NCBI GenBank assembly: GCA_011503125.2
Contig: WWBZ02000082.1
Location: forward strand, 2,790,001-2,854,000
Direction: 5' to 3'
DNA length: 64,000 nucleotides
Origin: Botryosphaeria dothidea
Lineage: Eukaryota; Ascomycota; Dothideomycetes; Botryosphaeriales; Botryosphaeriaceae
Notes under the pieces: generated by a model
Databases searched by the model: none
The model's input: only the letters and a program-made list of their open reading frames with translations
Told to the model about the DNA's origin: nothing
Program-made: the position numbers and the translations under genes
Shown: positions 10,629 through 22,703 of the stretch, in pieces
Layout: each line of letters starts with the position of its first letter
Position numbering within the stretch: position 1 is the stretch's first letter

Positions 10629-13600
10629 AACCTCCACTCTTCTGCTGTCAGCACGAGGAGATACAGCTCCAGCCTTTGGTTCTGGCCCCCGCAGCCTTCT
10701 CGTGCTGCTCAGGGCTGTTGTTTTTTGCGTCTCCGCTCGCAAGCGCGCCAGGCCAAACATTGGCCCGTTTTGATACCACCATTGTTTGGAGCAAAATTGA
10801 CTGCCTGGTTCATTCGTTTCATTGCTTGCTTGAGCTTTTAGCGAGGCGTTGGTGATGAATTTCATGGGATTTGCTTTTCTCTTCCTGTTCAGTCCGTTCA
10901 ACAAAAGATGGAGCATTCTGAATGGCTGCGCGGCTGGGAGTTCTGCATAGCATGTCTCTCACGTCTTTTCTTTTCGGAACATGGTCTTTGATTAGCAACG
11001 TCGAGTCTTGTAACTAGTTTGAGTATGTACAAGCTGAATGAGAAAATGCCAATTTACTTGCGCCCTCTGATGGCAACTTTGTGAGCGGCTGGATCAAGGA
11101 GGTGGCAAAAGCAATTCACCCACAAGAATCAAGGCATTACCCAGTGGCCAGTGAAGCATGTGAGCGGCAGAAGACTGACAGAAAAGCAGATCCTTCTGGC
11201 AAGGCGCTGAAACCGAAACGGTCGTAGATAGCTAGCAGCCTTTGAAAAAGGGATGGCATGACGCGCAATGCGCACCGTCATTGGGCCAGCCGTGAAACAT
11301 GGATACTTTTGCCAAGCAATTGAGGAGCTTCTCTGGCAACGAACCTTCCGTCTACGTAATAAGTTTCAAAGCGAGATCAAAGCTTAAAGGCATAAGGCGC
11401 GAAACGAAGGTGGCCCTGTGGAAATGACAGGAATCTCGTTTTCCGGGGTAATCGGTGGACGTCGGACGTTCCGCGTATTCTGCGGAGAGATCAGATAAGT
11501 GGAAAAAAGATGGTACGCCTTGACGCACGCAGGTGCACACTTGATGCGTAAGATTCTCCGTTCCGCACTGCACTCTCAAATGAGCGCGGAGGATGACGGG
11601 TAATTGATACGGTCATGCACCGTCCGTTCGAGCCGTCGCAAGTAGAATCTCACCTCGATTGCGAAGGGACACGTTCCTGCCGCATGCATGTAGCCGAGCG
11701 GAGCGGAAGAAGGGAGAGACATTCGCGAGCCTGTTTTTTCCCTTCGCTGCTGCGCCGCAACGTCCAACGACACAATCACACGTGGGCGAAGCAAGTCTCC
11801 AAAGGCACTTATCAGTTCCTCCACCCCTTCCACCCTTCCGCGTAGTACGTGCCGATTTCCATTACTCACCGACCCTGCGCCTTCGCGCTGCAATGCAGGT
11901 GCCCGAGCGAGCGAGAAGCACACAACAACTCAGCACCCACCTTTTTTTCTTCTCCTTCTGCGCCAGGCCGGATCCGGAAATGTTTGACCGTCCAATCACC
12001 TTCTTCCCCGACCGCCACAATCGCCTCCTTTCCCCTCACGTCCTCCGCGTCTCGCCAATTAGCATCGACTTTTCTGCCAACGAGGTTGCATCATCATCGT
12101 CCTTTGATGACTATCTCTTGCCCGCACGCACCACATGCTGCAAACTGCACCCATCGCTCACTCTACCCCGGACTTTTCTCCTGACGCTCAATTCCCTCTC
12201 GAAACGCCAAGACAATAAGGCCCTTTTGCCACGCAATCATGTGGTGTGTACATGTAGGTTGGTGCCGCATTAAGGTGCTTCGGTCATCGTTCCACGACCG
12301 CTTCGCTTGCGGGGCGGGGGGGGGGGGGTGTTGCTGGCGCGGGTAGGGCAAGCGATTCGTAGCGAGCGAATGTGCCCTGCCACCACACGCACGAAGACGC
12401 GGCTCTGCACCAAGCGGTGTGACTCAGTCGTCGTCCCCTTTCCCATGCGCTGCCCATCATCCCATCGCACGGTGGCAGGGAAAGGAAACCTGAACTTGGG
12501 GTTTGTGAGAGATGGGATTATTGGAAATTTGACTTTTTCCCTAGCGCTTTCCTCTACCTGCGGTAGGGTTGGCAATTGCCGCTTCTCTTCTTTTTTTTTT
12601 TTCTCAAATGTCATATTAGTCATGGCGGCTTACACTTGCCATGCTTACTCTCTTCTCTTTCTCTCTGGTACCTTCCGAGCAGTACCGAGACACAACAGAA
12701 AAAAAAACGCCTTTCTGGCAACAAAGTCCAGCCGCGACAGCCGGAGCCGTTTCATTACCAATCGGAACCGCCGCGTGTCGGAAGGGGAGAGGGGAATGCG
12801 CGCCGGTCTCCCTCCGCATGGGCAAACGACGGGGGCGGCGCAAGCAGCAAAAAAGATAGTGGTGGCGGGTTCTGGCCACGGCTCTTTGGAGGGGGAGGCG
12901 CTGGGCGCCTGCTCTAGCGCATGGAGCAGGCGAGCCAGGCGGAGGTACTCGCGGCCGCCGCGAACGGCTTTACGGCGGCGCAATAGACATGCATGTGTGC
13001 GTGTGGGAAGGATAGCCCAACCGATGGGTTGGGGCGTGTGTGTGTGAGATATGGAGAGGGAGCGGGGGGCACCGACGTTAGCGTATGTGGGGTCTTTGCG
13101 TTGGTCGTGGAAAGATATGGAATGTTGGACATGACTTGTATCTGTCGGGCGAATACGAGGGCAATTTTTGACGATGCAACTTATCTTCATTACTTGGAAG
13201 CGAGGTGTAGTTGCGATAGTGGCATTGTACGTGCAAGAGTTGCCGTGCCCACGCACCTTTTTTTTTCGCTGCCCGCATTGCGGGGATGCGGGGAAGAGAT
13301 CGGCGCCGGGCCTCAAAGAATGGACACACACCGTCATTGCCGTGTCATGGGAGTGAAAGCAGGTTGGACAAAGAAAAAGAGGCAAGTCCACGAAATCGAT
13401 AGAGAATTGTGGGAGAAGGCGGCTAGTGGCAGTGGCCTTCAACAAATGCAGCTTCATGAGTTGAAGCATTCATCTGCCTGTAAGTGTGTTGCATTTCTCG
13501 TAGAAAGTCGACTTCGCATAGCACTCTGAAACATATGTGTCTGGCTTTTCTGGAAACATCCTGCATTCTACGCAAGCCGTTGGCTTCAACGTCTCTCTGC

Positions 13601-13708
13601 ATGTGTGTAACATTAATTCAAACTCTCGGATAAGAATCGGTCCCAAGAGAAGAGCTGGTAAGAATGGGTATCAATTTCGTCATTCATGCCTTCCGTTCCA
13701 CTCACGCC
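10629..13708. other. Long intergenic region, 3.1 kb
   Basis: No supported protein gene. Bases 11600-12270 are pyrimidine-rich on the + strand. A G13 run lies at 12316-12328, and several T and A tracts occur near 12590-12710 and 13258. Open frames of 200-274 codons overlap on both strands but are Ser/Pro/Arg-rich without a family. The pattern resembles an untranslated leader or a non-coding transcript, which cannot be decided from sequence. Confidence 0.45.
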
Positions 13709-14545
13709 TCAAAACAGCAACCCTCCCAGCAACGCGCCACCCATGACTCCACCCAACAACGGGAACCCATACCCGCCACCATACCCGTACCCGTACGGCC
13801 TGTAATACGGCTGCTGCGGCCGCAAGAACCTGTTGCTCGGATCGCCGTAGATGCCCTGGGCGTACGGATTGTAGCCGAACGCGCCGCTGGGCAGATTGCG
13901 GCCGTTGGGCGGCACGATGTACACGTCGCGCCCCTGCTTGTCCTTGCAGAGGTACTGCGGCTCGCCCGTCTCCATGGCGCGCGCGAGGGCGCGGCGGGCG
14001 GCCAGGTGGGCCGCGTACGCCTGGCGCTCCTGCTCCGCGCGGCGCTCGCGCGCGGCGACGCGTTGCTGGTGGTTCGTATGGGTCATGCGGTCCTTGATCC
14101 TGCGGCCGAGCTTGTGCAGGCCGTGGACGTCGTCGCCGGGGGTGACGGCTGTGGAGGAGGATGGTTGGGTTTGTTTGGTTGTGCTGGGTTGATGCTTGCG
14201 GTGCTGCGCCTCGTCTTCGTCGTCGCTGCTCTCGGCGGCGATGTCCTGAAGACTTATGCTGCGGTGCAGGCGGTTGACGTTCTCGCGTTCGTCGTGGGAC
14301 AGGGTTGAGAGGTATTGCTCGTCGTCGTGCGGGTGGTGCCATATTGAGCGAGGAGGGTCGGCGCTGGTATCGACGAAGAATTGGTGCTCGGTTTCGGGGT
14401 CGTATGACCGGACCCAGCCTTGCGGAAGGGATCGGGCTTCATCTTCCATGCTGCGGCGGCGCTCTGCTGGGATGCCATTCCTGGCACGGTGCTTGGTTGC
14501 GGCTTCGTACGAAGGCGGTGCCTCTGAAGGCTGCTGATCCGCCAT
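13709..14545 (-). CDS. WW-domain protein with Gly/Tyr-rich C-terminus
   Basis: Intronless, 278 codons. An N-terminal PPSY motif (SEAPPSYEAA), itself a possible WW ligand, is followed by one WW domain, LPQGWVRSYDPETEHQFFV to SIWHHP (about residues 40-70), which has the two signature Trp residues and the closing Pro. The middle is charged and coiled (RVAARERRAEQERQAYAAH). The end is rich in Gly, Tyr and Pro (YGYGYGGGYGFPLLGG). WW domains bind Pro-rich peptides, so this is probably an adaptor; the partner is unknown. Fungal WW proteins with this layout are annotated only by domain. Confidence 0.85.
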   Translation of the reverse strand: MADQQPSEAPPSYEAATKHRARNGIPAERRRSMEDEARSLPQGWVRSYDPETEHQFFVDTSADPPRSIWHHPHDDEQYLSTLSHDERENVNRLHRSISLQDIAAESSDDEDEAQHRKHQPSTTKQTQPSSSTAVTPGDDVHGLHKLGRRIKDRMTHTNHQQRVAARERRAEQERQAYAAHLAARRALARAMETGEPQYLCKDKQGRDVYIVPPNGRNLPSGAFGYNPYAQGIYGDPSNRFLRPQQPYYRPYGYGYGGGYGFPLLGGVMGGALLGGLLF

Positions 14546-14641
14546 AGCTGCGATGTTGATATAGGCTTTGACAAGGTGAAGAATTGGAGGAATTTGAGAG
14601 GAGCAAGGTCCACCCGGCTTGGAAGTAGTAGAAGGTAAGTC

Positions 14642-14648
14642 TATATAG
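14642..14648 (-). promoter_or_regulatory. TATA box of WW-domain gene
   Basis: On the minus strand the sequence reads CTATATAG about 97 bases upstream of the start codon at 14545. Confidence 0.45.
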
Positions 14649-16099
14649 GACGGGGCGTGGCGTGTTGTGTCTCCAGATACCGAATGGTGATGTCACTTCC
14701 AGCAGCTCTTTCTCTTTCTGCGCCACATGCACAGCCACACGTAACATTCCTGCCAAATTTGTTTTACATGTGATTCGCTAGGAGTGACTTCTGCGCCTTT
14801 CTGGGGCAATTGGAATGCCATGGATACTTTTTAGAGCATTGTAACGGATGTTTACTAAGACGTGGAAATAGTCGTTCGGACGATATTGTTTGACGTACGT
14901 CGCTATCTCTTCCGATGCTGAATAAGGATTGACTCCCGAGGTGGATAGGGAGGCTGCCGCCGACGTATGTTCTATTTGTGTATGATAAAGGCGTACATTT
15001 ACTAAACGAGGATAAATCGAATAATTCGCAACAGGTACGATCCAAGCCGGTGGCGTAGATCCGCCAATGCTCTTAGAAATAGACGTGCGCAGAGTTGCAA
15101 ACGATTTTACATATAGATGAGCACCGACAGTCAATTTTCTGCACCAATCATCAGAGTTGTTCAATGACACACTATTCTGAGTGATGATCATCCTGGTGAC
15201 GATCCCATCATATCCCAAGGGAGGCATGAGCATAGTTAAATAGCTCCTTTGGCTGGTATGGTGTCCCTCCCAGCAGTAGAGACAAAACCACTACTACGAA
15301 TAAATTGCCATTGCAGGGAGCACCGTCAATAGCACTAACTACTAATGCAATAACGCGGAGGTAGGCTAAATAATTTGAAAATGTTTGATGGCTTTTGGGC
15401 AGAAAGCTCTAATCCGGGTGGGCATCTCGAGATTCTGGTGTGTGCAACCGTGTGAATGTCGCGTTTGTGGGGTTCACCGAGAACATATAGCCCTTTTTGC
15501 GCGGTGGGCTACATCAAACTTGAAGAATACGAAAGGAGAGTTTGCAGAAGATAGTAGCTGGCTGATTTATTCCAATTATTGAGTCTACTAGACGTTATCG
15601 TACTGCCTACTTGAGTTGTGGATTTCTGAGTAGCAGTTTTCTCCCTTCCGGTGGCCATCTCGCCTCTTCCACGAGGCAGATCTCTGCGGGCGGTCCATTT
15701 CCAAGTCCACGCGTCGAGCTCCAACAACCTTGTATCGGTGGTGAAAGCGGACGCCAGACAGGCAGACGTGCTAAAGTAGCAGATGAGCGTGTCGTCATCG
15801 TTTCCTCCTAAGTTTGAAGGACCGTGAACGCCACCGCCCCGCAACGCCTACGGCATACGAGATTAACTCCATATCAATCTTTCCCGAAGCAATGCGTGTA
15901 ATTAAAGGTGACGTCCGGAGACTTCAGGTCCCCCTCCCAGGACATCCGGCCGGTTGCCTCCTGGGGCTTCGTGGGCGAGACGTTTCAATTGGCTTCAGGT
16001 TGCCTGCCGTTGCCTCCGCGCATTCAATTCTTCTGCTGTACGAGAAGGTGGAGCTTTGAGTACTGACGTATAGCAATAGGAAGCAAAGGTACGCATGGA

Positions 16100-16174
16100 G
16101 AGTTGAAGTAGTCATCCGGACGTAGATTTCCGGAGAGACTAATGAAATTTACGTCCGGATGACTGCCTCAACTC
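16100..16174. repeat. Inverted repeat with 31-bp arms
   Basis: Arms 16100-16130 and 16144-16174 are reverse complements at 28 of 31 positions, and the three differences are all transitions. The loop is 13 bases. The shared core is AGTCATCCGGACGT. An A-rich CATAAAAA follows four bases after the right arm. A diverged relative lies at 27115-27175. Confidence 0.75.
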
Positions 16175-16345
16175 CCCATAAAAATCGCTCCGTTGCTTGA
16201 GATTAAGCCCGATTTTCTGTCTTTCGTGCGACAGGAGCGTTCAGACAGAGCATGGCGGTATTCAAGCTGGGAGAAAGATTAGTTGGTGAACTTTATCGGC
16301 CGACATGGGCAGGGTTGCCTACTGAAGAAATCTCATAAACAGAAT

Positions 16346-17044
16346 TCAGATCCTGGGCCTCTGCCCAAGAAAGCCGTTGTTAATGGTCATGATCTGGCGG
16401 AACCTCCTGCGTTCCTCCTCCTTCTTCCTCTCCTCGATTGCCTTGGCGAGGACGCCGGAATCCCACCAGACTCGACCTTCATAGATATGAAGGCCCTGGT
16501 ATCCTCTCTTCGGTTGAGGTGACGACTCCACGCTCTCTTCTTGAATGTCTCTGCCATCCGTTTCCTCTGCAAGCTCTTCTGAATCCTGCTGTTCTTCTTG
16601 ACTCGTCGCTGGAGCTGGCTCTTCAACCGTGCCGATGACAAATTCGAACATGCGAGGAATCTCGATCATCTTCTCCTCCTCCCAGTCCTTCAATCTGCAG
16701 AGCATGATGGCCTGCACGCTCACAACGTGGCGTTCTCCTTCTTTGAGAGAGCGCACATCAGGGCCGAAGACTCGAGTCACGCATGTCTGATGATGCACGA
16801 ACCCGAAGCCCTCAAAGCGGTTCTTGATGCCGTTCCAGATGGTTTCGGCGGAGTGGTAGGTGTTGTTTGTGGTATCGAAGAAGGCAGCATTGTCGGCGAA
16901 TAAAACACCGGGCGCATTTGCGTCGAAGTCAAGCGAGTCGAGGGCAGAAAAGTAGCCTTCGACTATCCTCAAAGCAGGGATGTCTGTGTATGGAGTCAGA
17001 GATCCCGTGTGGGTGTACATTGAAGGACATTGCGGTTGTGTCAT
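16346..17044 (-). CDS. NTF2-like (SnoaL-type) domain protein
   Basis: Intronless gene of 232 codons. The N-terminal two thirds read as a cone-shaped NTF2-like fold: ALRIVEGYFSALDSLDF, then VLFADNAAFFDTTNNTYHSAETIWNGIKNRF, then VHHQTCVTRVFGP and VSVQAIMLCRLKD. This helix-helix-sheet pattern is typical of fungal SnoaL-like proteins. A Glu-rich linker (about 145-175) and a lysine/arginine-rich helix near the end (EERKKEEERRRFRQIM) follow. No catalytic residues can be assigned. It may be an enzyme of secondary metabolism or a binding protein. There is no signal peptide. Confidence 0.75.
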   Translation of the reverse strand: MTQPQCPSMYTHTGSLTPYTDIPALRIVEGYFSALDSLDFDANAPGVLFADNAAFFDTTNNTYHSAETIWNGIKNRFEGFGFVHHQTCVTRVFGPDVRSLKEGERHVVSVQAIMLCRLKDWEEEKMIEIPRMFEFVIGTVEEPAPATSQEEQQDSEELAEETDGRDIQEESVESSPQPKRGYQGLHIYEGRVWWDSGVLAKAIEERKKEEERRRFRQIMTINNGFLGQRPRI

Positions 17045-18785
17045 GATGGGTTATGGTTTAGGTATGTAGTCGATCTTTCGAACGCGGTCGCGAAGAGGGC
17101 GAGTCAACTGTTTGGGGGTTGAATGGGATTCGGCGGCGGTTAAGAGGACGGAATTGTGGCGGGACCGGGGGCTGACGGAATTTGATATTCCGCTTTGGCA
17201 GCGAGGGGGCCTTTATGTAGGCTGCAAACACCAGCCACCATGGGGCGCTGGTGGAAGGATTTGAGATTGAGAGCAGCAGGTGTCTCGAAGGGCAACAATC
17301 AGACATGTCGCACGCCATATCAGGCTATTCGAGGCGACGGAGTTGCCTAGCGGAGAAGGCGAGTGGGCCAGCTGGGGGCCGATGCTAAAAGCTGACCTCA
17401 GACCCTGACCCCGCAGCGACACCTTGTTGGCCAGCGGCCATCACGGTGCCGGGGCCCCGCCATGCCGCTCAGCACGTGGATGTATCAGGGCGGCCAGATT
17501 CCGTTTCCGTTTCCCGTGATTCAAGCGAAGCCGAGGTGGACGGGGGCGAGAGCGGCAGTCGAAGGGAAGGGCGCGCGCAGTCGGCGCAAGGGAGATGGCG
17601 GGGCGCGGCGGGCGCGGCGGCCACGACTAAACGCCAACCCGCTCGCGCCAGAATCACGCGTCGCCCCGGAACAACGATCAACGTGCCCACTCTTTCTTGT
17701 TGGTGACTCCCAGAACATCTGATTTCCCACGCTTTTTCATCGCCACTGTCCTTTCTCTCTTGATTTCTCGATGTCTTCCCGAGACGTGAGATCTAGCCGT
17801 TACGCATTGTGACGTCGATACCCGCACGACCCAGCCATGCGCACAACTTACATGATCGAAATTCCGCCCAACTCCGATGCCACTGCCTTGGGAGATGATC
17901 GAATCCCGGTTGCCGGTTCTCTGATTGCCTAATGCACGTTGTTGCTCGTCAAATGCTCCAACCAGCGGGTTCAGTGTTGCTCGGCTCACGAAGAGAGCCG
18001 CTCTGCTTTTCGACCCTCTTGACTCATGCCTCCAACATCCGTTTGTCCGCGTGTACCGAGGGGCTGTATCAATCAATGAACGCCTTGTAAGGGACAGATA
18101 GGAGATATGACATGTATGAAAGGAGTCGGAAGACCCCGTACCTGACCTCCGACCGTCGGCAGCCCTCGATCTTTGCGTCATCCCACCATTGACTGCCGTG
18201 GTCTATGCGGAGACTCATCGCCCTCCACAATCAAGGAAGTGGAGAAATAGTCCCTGTCCCGATGCCTTGCCACTCAGCCAGGCAGTGTTGAAACGTCTTC
18301 TGGATATCAGCAATGCCGACTGAGAACCAAGTATCGTAAACTGTTGCCGTCACTCAATTCGAACACTTCTTGCAACGATTGTAACTGCAATCACTAGCTC
18401 ATTGATTCATGCACTGCTCCTATCTTGCGGCAAGATGAGCTTTGACGTATTGCAAAAGTACGCATGGCAGCTGACCCAGTCAACAGGACGTGCACGCTTC
18501 CACCTTCTCGAACATCCACATCCGCATGATCCTTCAACTCCCCGGAAAACAAGGCTGACAATTTGATTCTAGAAGGCAATCACTCCGACAATACCGAGAA
18601 ATGAACGAAGACACGCAGGATCCCCGCACTGTCACCAGCCACTCCACCTCCTTGTCATTTTCTCGGTCCCGCTCTAACTCCGAACCCGCATTGATCCTCA
18701 TACGGGGAACACTCAAGTCGTCACCCCCTCCGGTTGGACCTCCGGCTGCGCCTCCACCGCAAGCCTCTCCTGCGCACCATCATCC
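17045..18785. other. Intergenic region, 1.7 kb
   Basis: No supported gene. The part 17430-17700 is GC-rich with purine and Gly/Arg-like frames in all directions; the rest is unremarkable. The 3' end of the FAD monooxygenase gene comes in from the right. Confidence 0.45.
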
Positions 18786-20354
18786 TCACCCTTTCTCCAT
18801 CTGCGCCACACCCTGCTTGACCCCCTCCTTGACCAGCGGCGACTGCATCAACGTCTCCCAATCGTGCACCATCAACGAGTTCTCCAGGCTGCTCATCACC
18901 GCCTCCTTCCCGCGCGGCCACATCTCCTCCTCGTACCTCACACACCGCCTCCCTCAGCGCCTGCGGGCTGCGCTCCCGCATCGCCTCGATCTGCTTGACG
19001 AACTGGTGGCAATCCAGAATCGCATTGGTTCAGCCCCTGCCCGCGATGCGGCGTCATCGGATGCGCCGCATCGCCCGCCAGCGTGACCTTGCCACGGGCC
19101 GGGTGCCCTTCCCACCCTTGCGTCGGCCAGTAGGGCAGGTAGCTCGAGTAGGCGCGACGCCCCTCGTCGATGGCGCCGACGGCGCCGCGGAAGGGCTCGG
19201 CCGCGGCGAGCGCGCGCCGCTTCATGTCGCGGATGATGGCCACGCTGTCGTCGGCGGAGTCGATGGGGCCCGTTTGCTTCCAGCCGAGCATGAACGTGAA
19301 TTCCCAGTCGGCCGGGTCGGGCTTGCCGTAGGCATCGTGAACTGAAGAACTTCACGTCAGCATCGAAGGGGAAAGAAGGGGAAAGAGTGGGTTAGAAAGG
19401 TTGCCTCCCCGCCTTACCTCCAAACCACATGAACATGCCGCTGGGATGGAAGGCGCAGGCGATGCGGTGGTGCAGCGCGCGCAGCGCCAGCGCTCTGTCG
19501 ACGGGCAGCTTGGACTGTAGGATGGACAGCACGATGCCCGAGTTCAGCAGCGCGCCCTTGTCCGGCCCCAGCAGGTGCTCGCGGACGGGCGAGTGCGCGC
19601 CCTCGGCGCCGACGAGGATCGTCGCCGTGTGCGTGGTGCCGTCCTGGAAGGTCGCGGTCACGCCGGGCCCGGAGGTCGTGTCGATGCTGACGAGGCGTTT
19701 GCCGTACTTTTTTTTTGTTAGTATGTCAGCGTCGAGGCATCGCGGATGGCGTGTACGAACGACCGGAGTTGCGGACAGGTGAGTTGCATTGTGGGATACG
19801 ACCACGAAAAAGAAAAAAGACACACCCGGATATCAATCCCGCCCCCCATCACCCTCGCAAACTCCTTCCTCCGCAACCGCAGATAATATGGCGTGGGCAC
19901 CCTGTGCATCAGCGCCCCCGTCGCGCCGTTGTAGATCGGGAAGAACGCATCGGCCGTCGGCTCGACGTTGTCGACCTGCGCGGTGATGATCTTGCTCCGC
20001 ACGTCCTCCGGCAGGCACGCCTCCAGCGGCGTCTGGGCCCAGTAGATCCCAAAGTCCCAGTCGCGGCTGCGCTGGTCGAGGCTGGCGTCCTGCTCGAAGA
20101 CGGTGCAGGGGATTCCTGTCTGTCAAGAAAGAAAACCGGCGCGCCGGGTCAACTTCCTTGCCAGAGGAACGGTCGATGGGTAAAACGAACCTTCCGTAGA
20201 CCCTGAGCTATGAGGCGTCCACCGGATCCTGGGGTCACAAAGGCAAAATCATGAGTCGTGCGGTTGCAAGAGAGATGGATTTAAAAATGAAGGCGGGACG
20301 GGCCGTACCAGCTCCAATGACCATGACGCTGATGTCTTCGCCTGCGCTTCCCAT
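18786..20354 (-). CDS. FAD-dependent aromatic monooxygenase (salicylate-hydroxylase-like), two apparent frameshifts
   Basis: Class A flavoprotein hydroxylase, which uses NAD(P)H and O2 to hydroxylate small, usually aromatic, molecules. Exons on the minus strand: 20354-20309, 20228-20191, 20119-19826, 19706-19418 and 19341-18786. The dinucleotide motif VMVIGAGSGGRLIAQGLRKTG spans three exons. The DG motif region is LVGAEGAHSPVRE, and the GD motif is GDAAHPMTPHRGQGLNQ. After GQGLNQ the frame breaks. One extra T (about 19018-19020) and one extra G (about 18931-18934) must be discounted to read LDCHQFVKQIEAMRERS and then YEEEMWPRGKEAVMSSL to a stop at 18786. As given, the frame ends at 18938. The fourth exon is preceded by TACTAAC followed directly by A9G, an unusual 3' splice site. 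No signal peptide is present. The substrate is unknown. Confidence 0.82.
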
Positions 20355-20840
20355 CTTGTCTGCTATTTGTCTCTCTTCTCGGATCAAACACTTTTCGTCT
20401 TCAATGAGTTATGCGGGGGCTGCTGTGTGACAGAAGGTTGTTTGGGACGAGGTGTTTCAACGCAAGCAACGAAGCAAGTTCCCCAATCTGTTGGGAAGAA
20501 GAAGCAGGTCAGGGAAAGCAAGCATTATTTAGCAAGCTCCCAAGCACATGGGACTTTACACGCCCACAGATCATTCATCCCAGGCTAAAGTTCTTTTACG
20601 GGACAAGCCGTTTGCTATTGGTGGTACAAGAAGCATGAACCTGGCAGCGTTTGCCGCTCTTTCCCCACTTGTTCAAGCGAGAGCGGCACAGGTGGAGACG
20701 TTGAGTTCCGAGACAGAATCGCTTCAATTCTACCCACTAGATGAATAATTACTCCACTTGAAGATGTCCGTGAACCACCGTTGCGGAATGTCTTACGAGG
20801 AACAAGCTGGTAAAATCTCTCGTAAGCATGTCTTGCAAGC
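20355..20840. other. Intergenic region between two minus-strand genes
   Basis: Holds the 3' end of the carboxylesterase transcript and the promoter of the FAD monooxygenase. No gene is seen. Confidence 0.4.
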
Positions 20841-22703
20841 TCAGTTCGACACCACCCGGTCCTGGGAATCGAAGAAGCTGCAGGCGGCGCTGTTATCGGG
20901 ATCGCCTTGGACGCCGATCGAGTTGTAATTCACCTGCAGCACGCTAAACCCGACGCTCTGCCCGTCCGCAGCGCTACCGTTCCCCCCGCTGGAATAGGAC
21001 GGCCAGAATGGCGCGCGCGGGTCGCGTAGCGGGTTCGGATCATGCGTGGCCGCGAAGCTGATCCAATAAGACGACATGATGTCTGCGAGCGTAGCGTTGT
21101 TGGCGTCTGGGAAGTTGATTTGCTTCGAGGTGAGAAATGGGCCTGTGGAGCCGTGAATTTCGGTTCCGGCCGCGAATATGAGCTTGAAAACTGCAGAAGC
21201 ATTGTAGGCTTGGTCCGTGAATGCGGTCGCCATGTAATAGGTAGGGCAATTGATGATGAAGTCACCAAACCATGTCTGTCTCTGGAAGAATGTTGAATTG
21301 TATGCGCTCCGAGGATAGAGTTGGTACAAGCGGCTGAAGAAGGACGGTCCAGCTGAAGGAAAGACGTTCATAGCGTCCATGGTCTCCTCTTCCAAGGTAT
21401 TCACCGATTGGTTTGAGAACCCGTACCCTTCGTACGCCTCGTGGTCGAGAAGTATGGGGACTTTGTGAAAGTTTCCTTGTTTGAGTTCATTCCCTGGAAG
21501 CTGACGAATGAACTTGCCGTCTATGACGGGTCCCCAGTAAAAGGTGCCGAATCCATTTTGTGGACCTGGATAAGTTCGATTCTCCACTTGTTGATTGATG
21601 AATTGAAGGTCTGAGGACTTGCGACCACGGAGACAAGTTAGATCTGTGCAATTAACGACCTGTAGGGCCGTACGGAATTGGCGTTCTTGAACGCTTTGAC
21701 TTAGCATCGGGGTCCACCTGAGTATTCAAAGCGTCAATAAAAGACGGATACGAGCTCACAGAGATGCCGAAGGTCATTTGAGGGACAGGAACCTCCGGAG
21801 ATAACTCACCATGGATATTCGGGAATAGCAGCTGAGAAGGGAGGTTGGTCAAAAGCACCGCCAGCAGTCAGCTGAAAGGTGACACTGCCTCCTCCAGCCG
21901 ATCCGCCCCATATGGTGACTCGGTTCGGATCACCTCCGAAGGACTTGATATGTCGCTGGAGCCAATCAAGAGCAGCTCTTTGATCGAGTAGGCCCGCATT
22001 CAAGTCGCCCTTCTCGCTGACCTCAGCTCCGCCTAAGAACCCAAAGAACCCCAGCCGATATTGCACTTCCACATAGATGAGACTGCCTGTAATGAATCAG
22101 CATGAGCTCACCAGATCACCGGTCGGGTCTGCGGACCATTAGCCTTGTGCACAATTGCATCGCCTGGAGAAAAGAGTTCCGGAGAGCCCAGTGTATATCC
22201 TCCGCCGTCTGTATATTTCCCTTGATCAGCTGACAGTTGCTTTTTTCTTTGGTGTGGAGAAAACACATACGAAGCATTACAAATACCGGCAGCGAATCGC
22301 TGTCGGGGTTCTGTGGGGCTTTCACATTGAGCACCAAACAGTCCTCAGACTGCGGCAGATCCTGGAGGTAATACTCCGGACCGAATGCCTCTCGAAATGA
22401 CTCTGGACCTGCTTTGGCCAGGGAAAGTGGTTCTGCTTGGTAACAAATAGGAGGCGGTGTGGATGCATTAACGGTCTTGCCGGTGAAATTGTTTGAGGCC
22501 TCGATTGGCCGGGGCGCTCGCCAGCGAAGATCGCCCAATGGCGGCTGTGCGTAAGGGATTCCGTAGAAGTAATTGATCTGAGCGGTCTCATTTGTATAGC
22601 CTGTATAAGTGACGTAACCCAGGTTGGCCGTGGGCGGATCGGCTGCTGATGCCAACAGGATCAACGCACTCAGGCACAAAGCAGGACTGGCAGTTAACTT
22701 CAT
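20841..22703 (-). CDS. Secreted type-B carboxylesterase/lipase
   Basis: Alpha/beta-hydrolase of the carboxylesterase type B family. Exons: 22703-22271, 22208-22112, 22082-21810 and 21717-20841, for about 559 codons with consistent phases. An N-terminal signal peptide (MKLTASPALCLSALILLASA) predicts secretion. Family marks are FYGIPYAQPPLGDLRWRAP, the disulfide loop EDCLVLNV, the oxyanion HGGGYTLG and the nucleophile elbow TIWGGSAGGGS, where the usual Glu of GESAGG is Gly. The acid is likely in DHEAYEGYGFSNQ and the His in SFAATHDPNP. For intron 2 I used the second of two adjacent AGs (ACAG/GCAG), because only that keeps LIYVEVQYRLGFFGF in frame. Many N-glycosylation sequons fit an exported enzyme. 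The substrate ester is unknown. Confidence 0.9.

Larger units (their letters stand above)
14546..16345. other. Intergenic region, 1.8 kb, with repeat-like sequence
   Basis: No supported gene. Composition is more A/T-rich than the surrounding genes. The stretch 14860-16180 contains several TCCGGACGT-like words and a strong inverted repeat, listed separately. It may be an old, decayed element. Confidence 0.4.

Noticed and set aside
11659..13469. Overlapping frames of 200-274 codons
   Set aside because: Low-complexity Ser/Pro/Arg/His translation of pyrimidine- and homopolymer-rich DNA on both strands.
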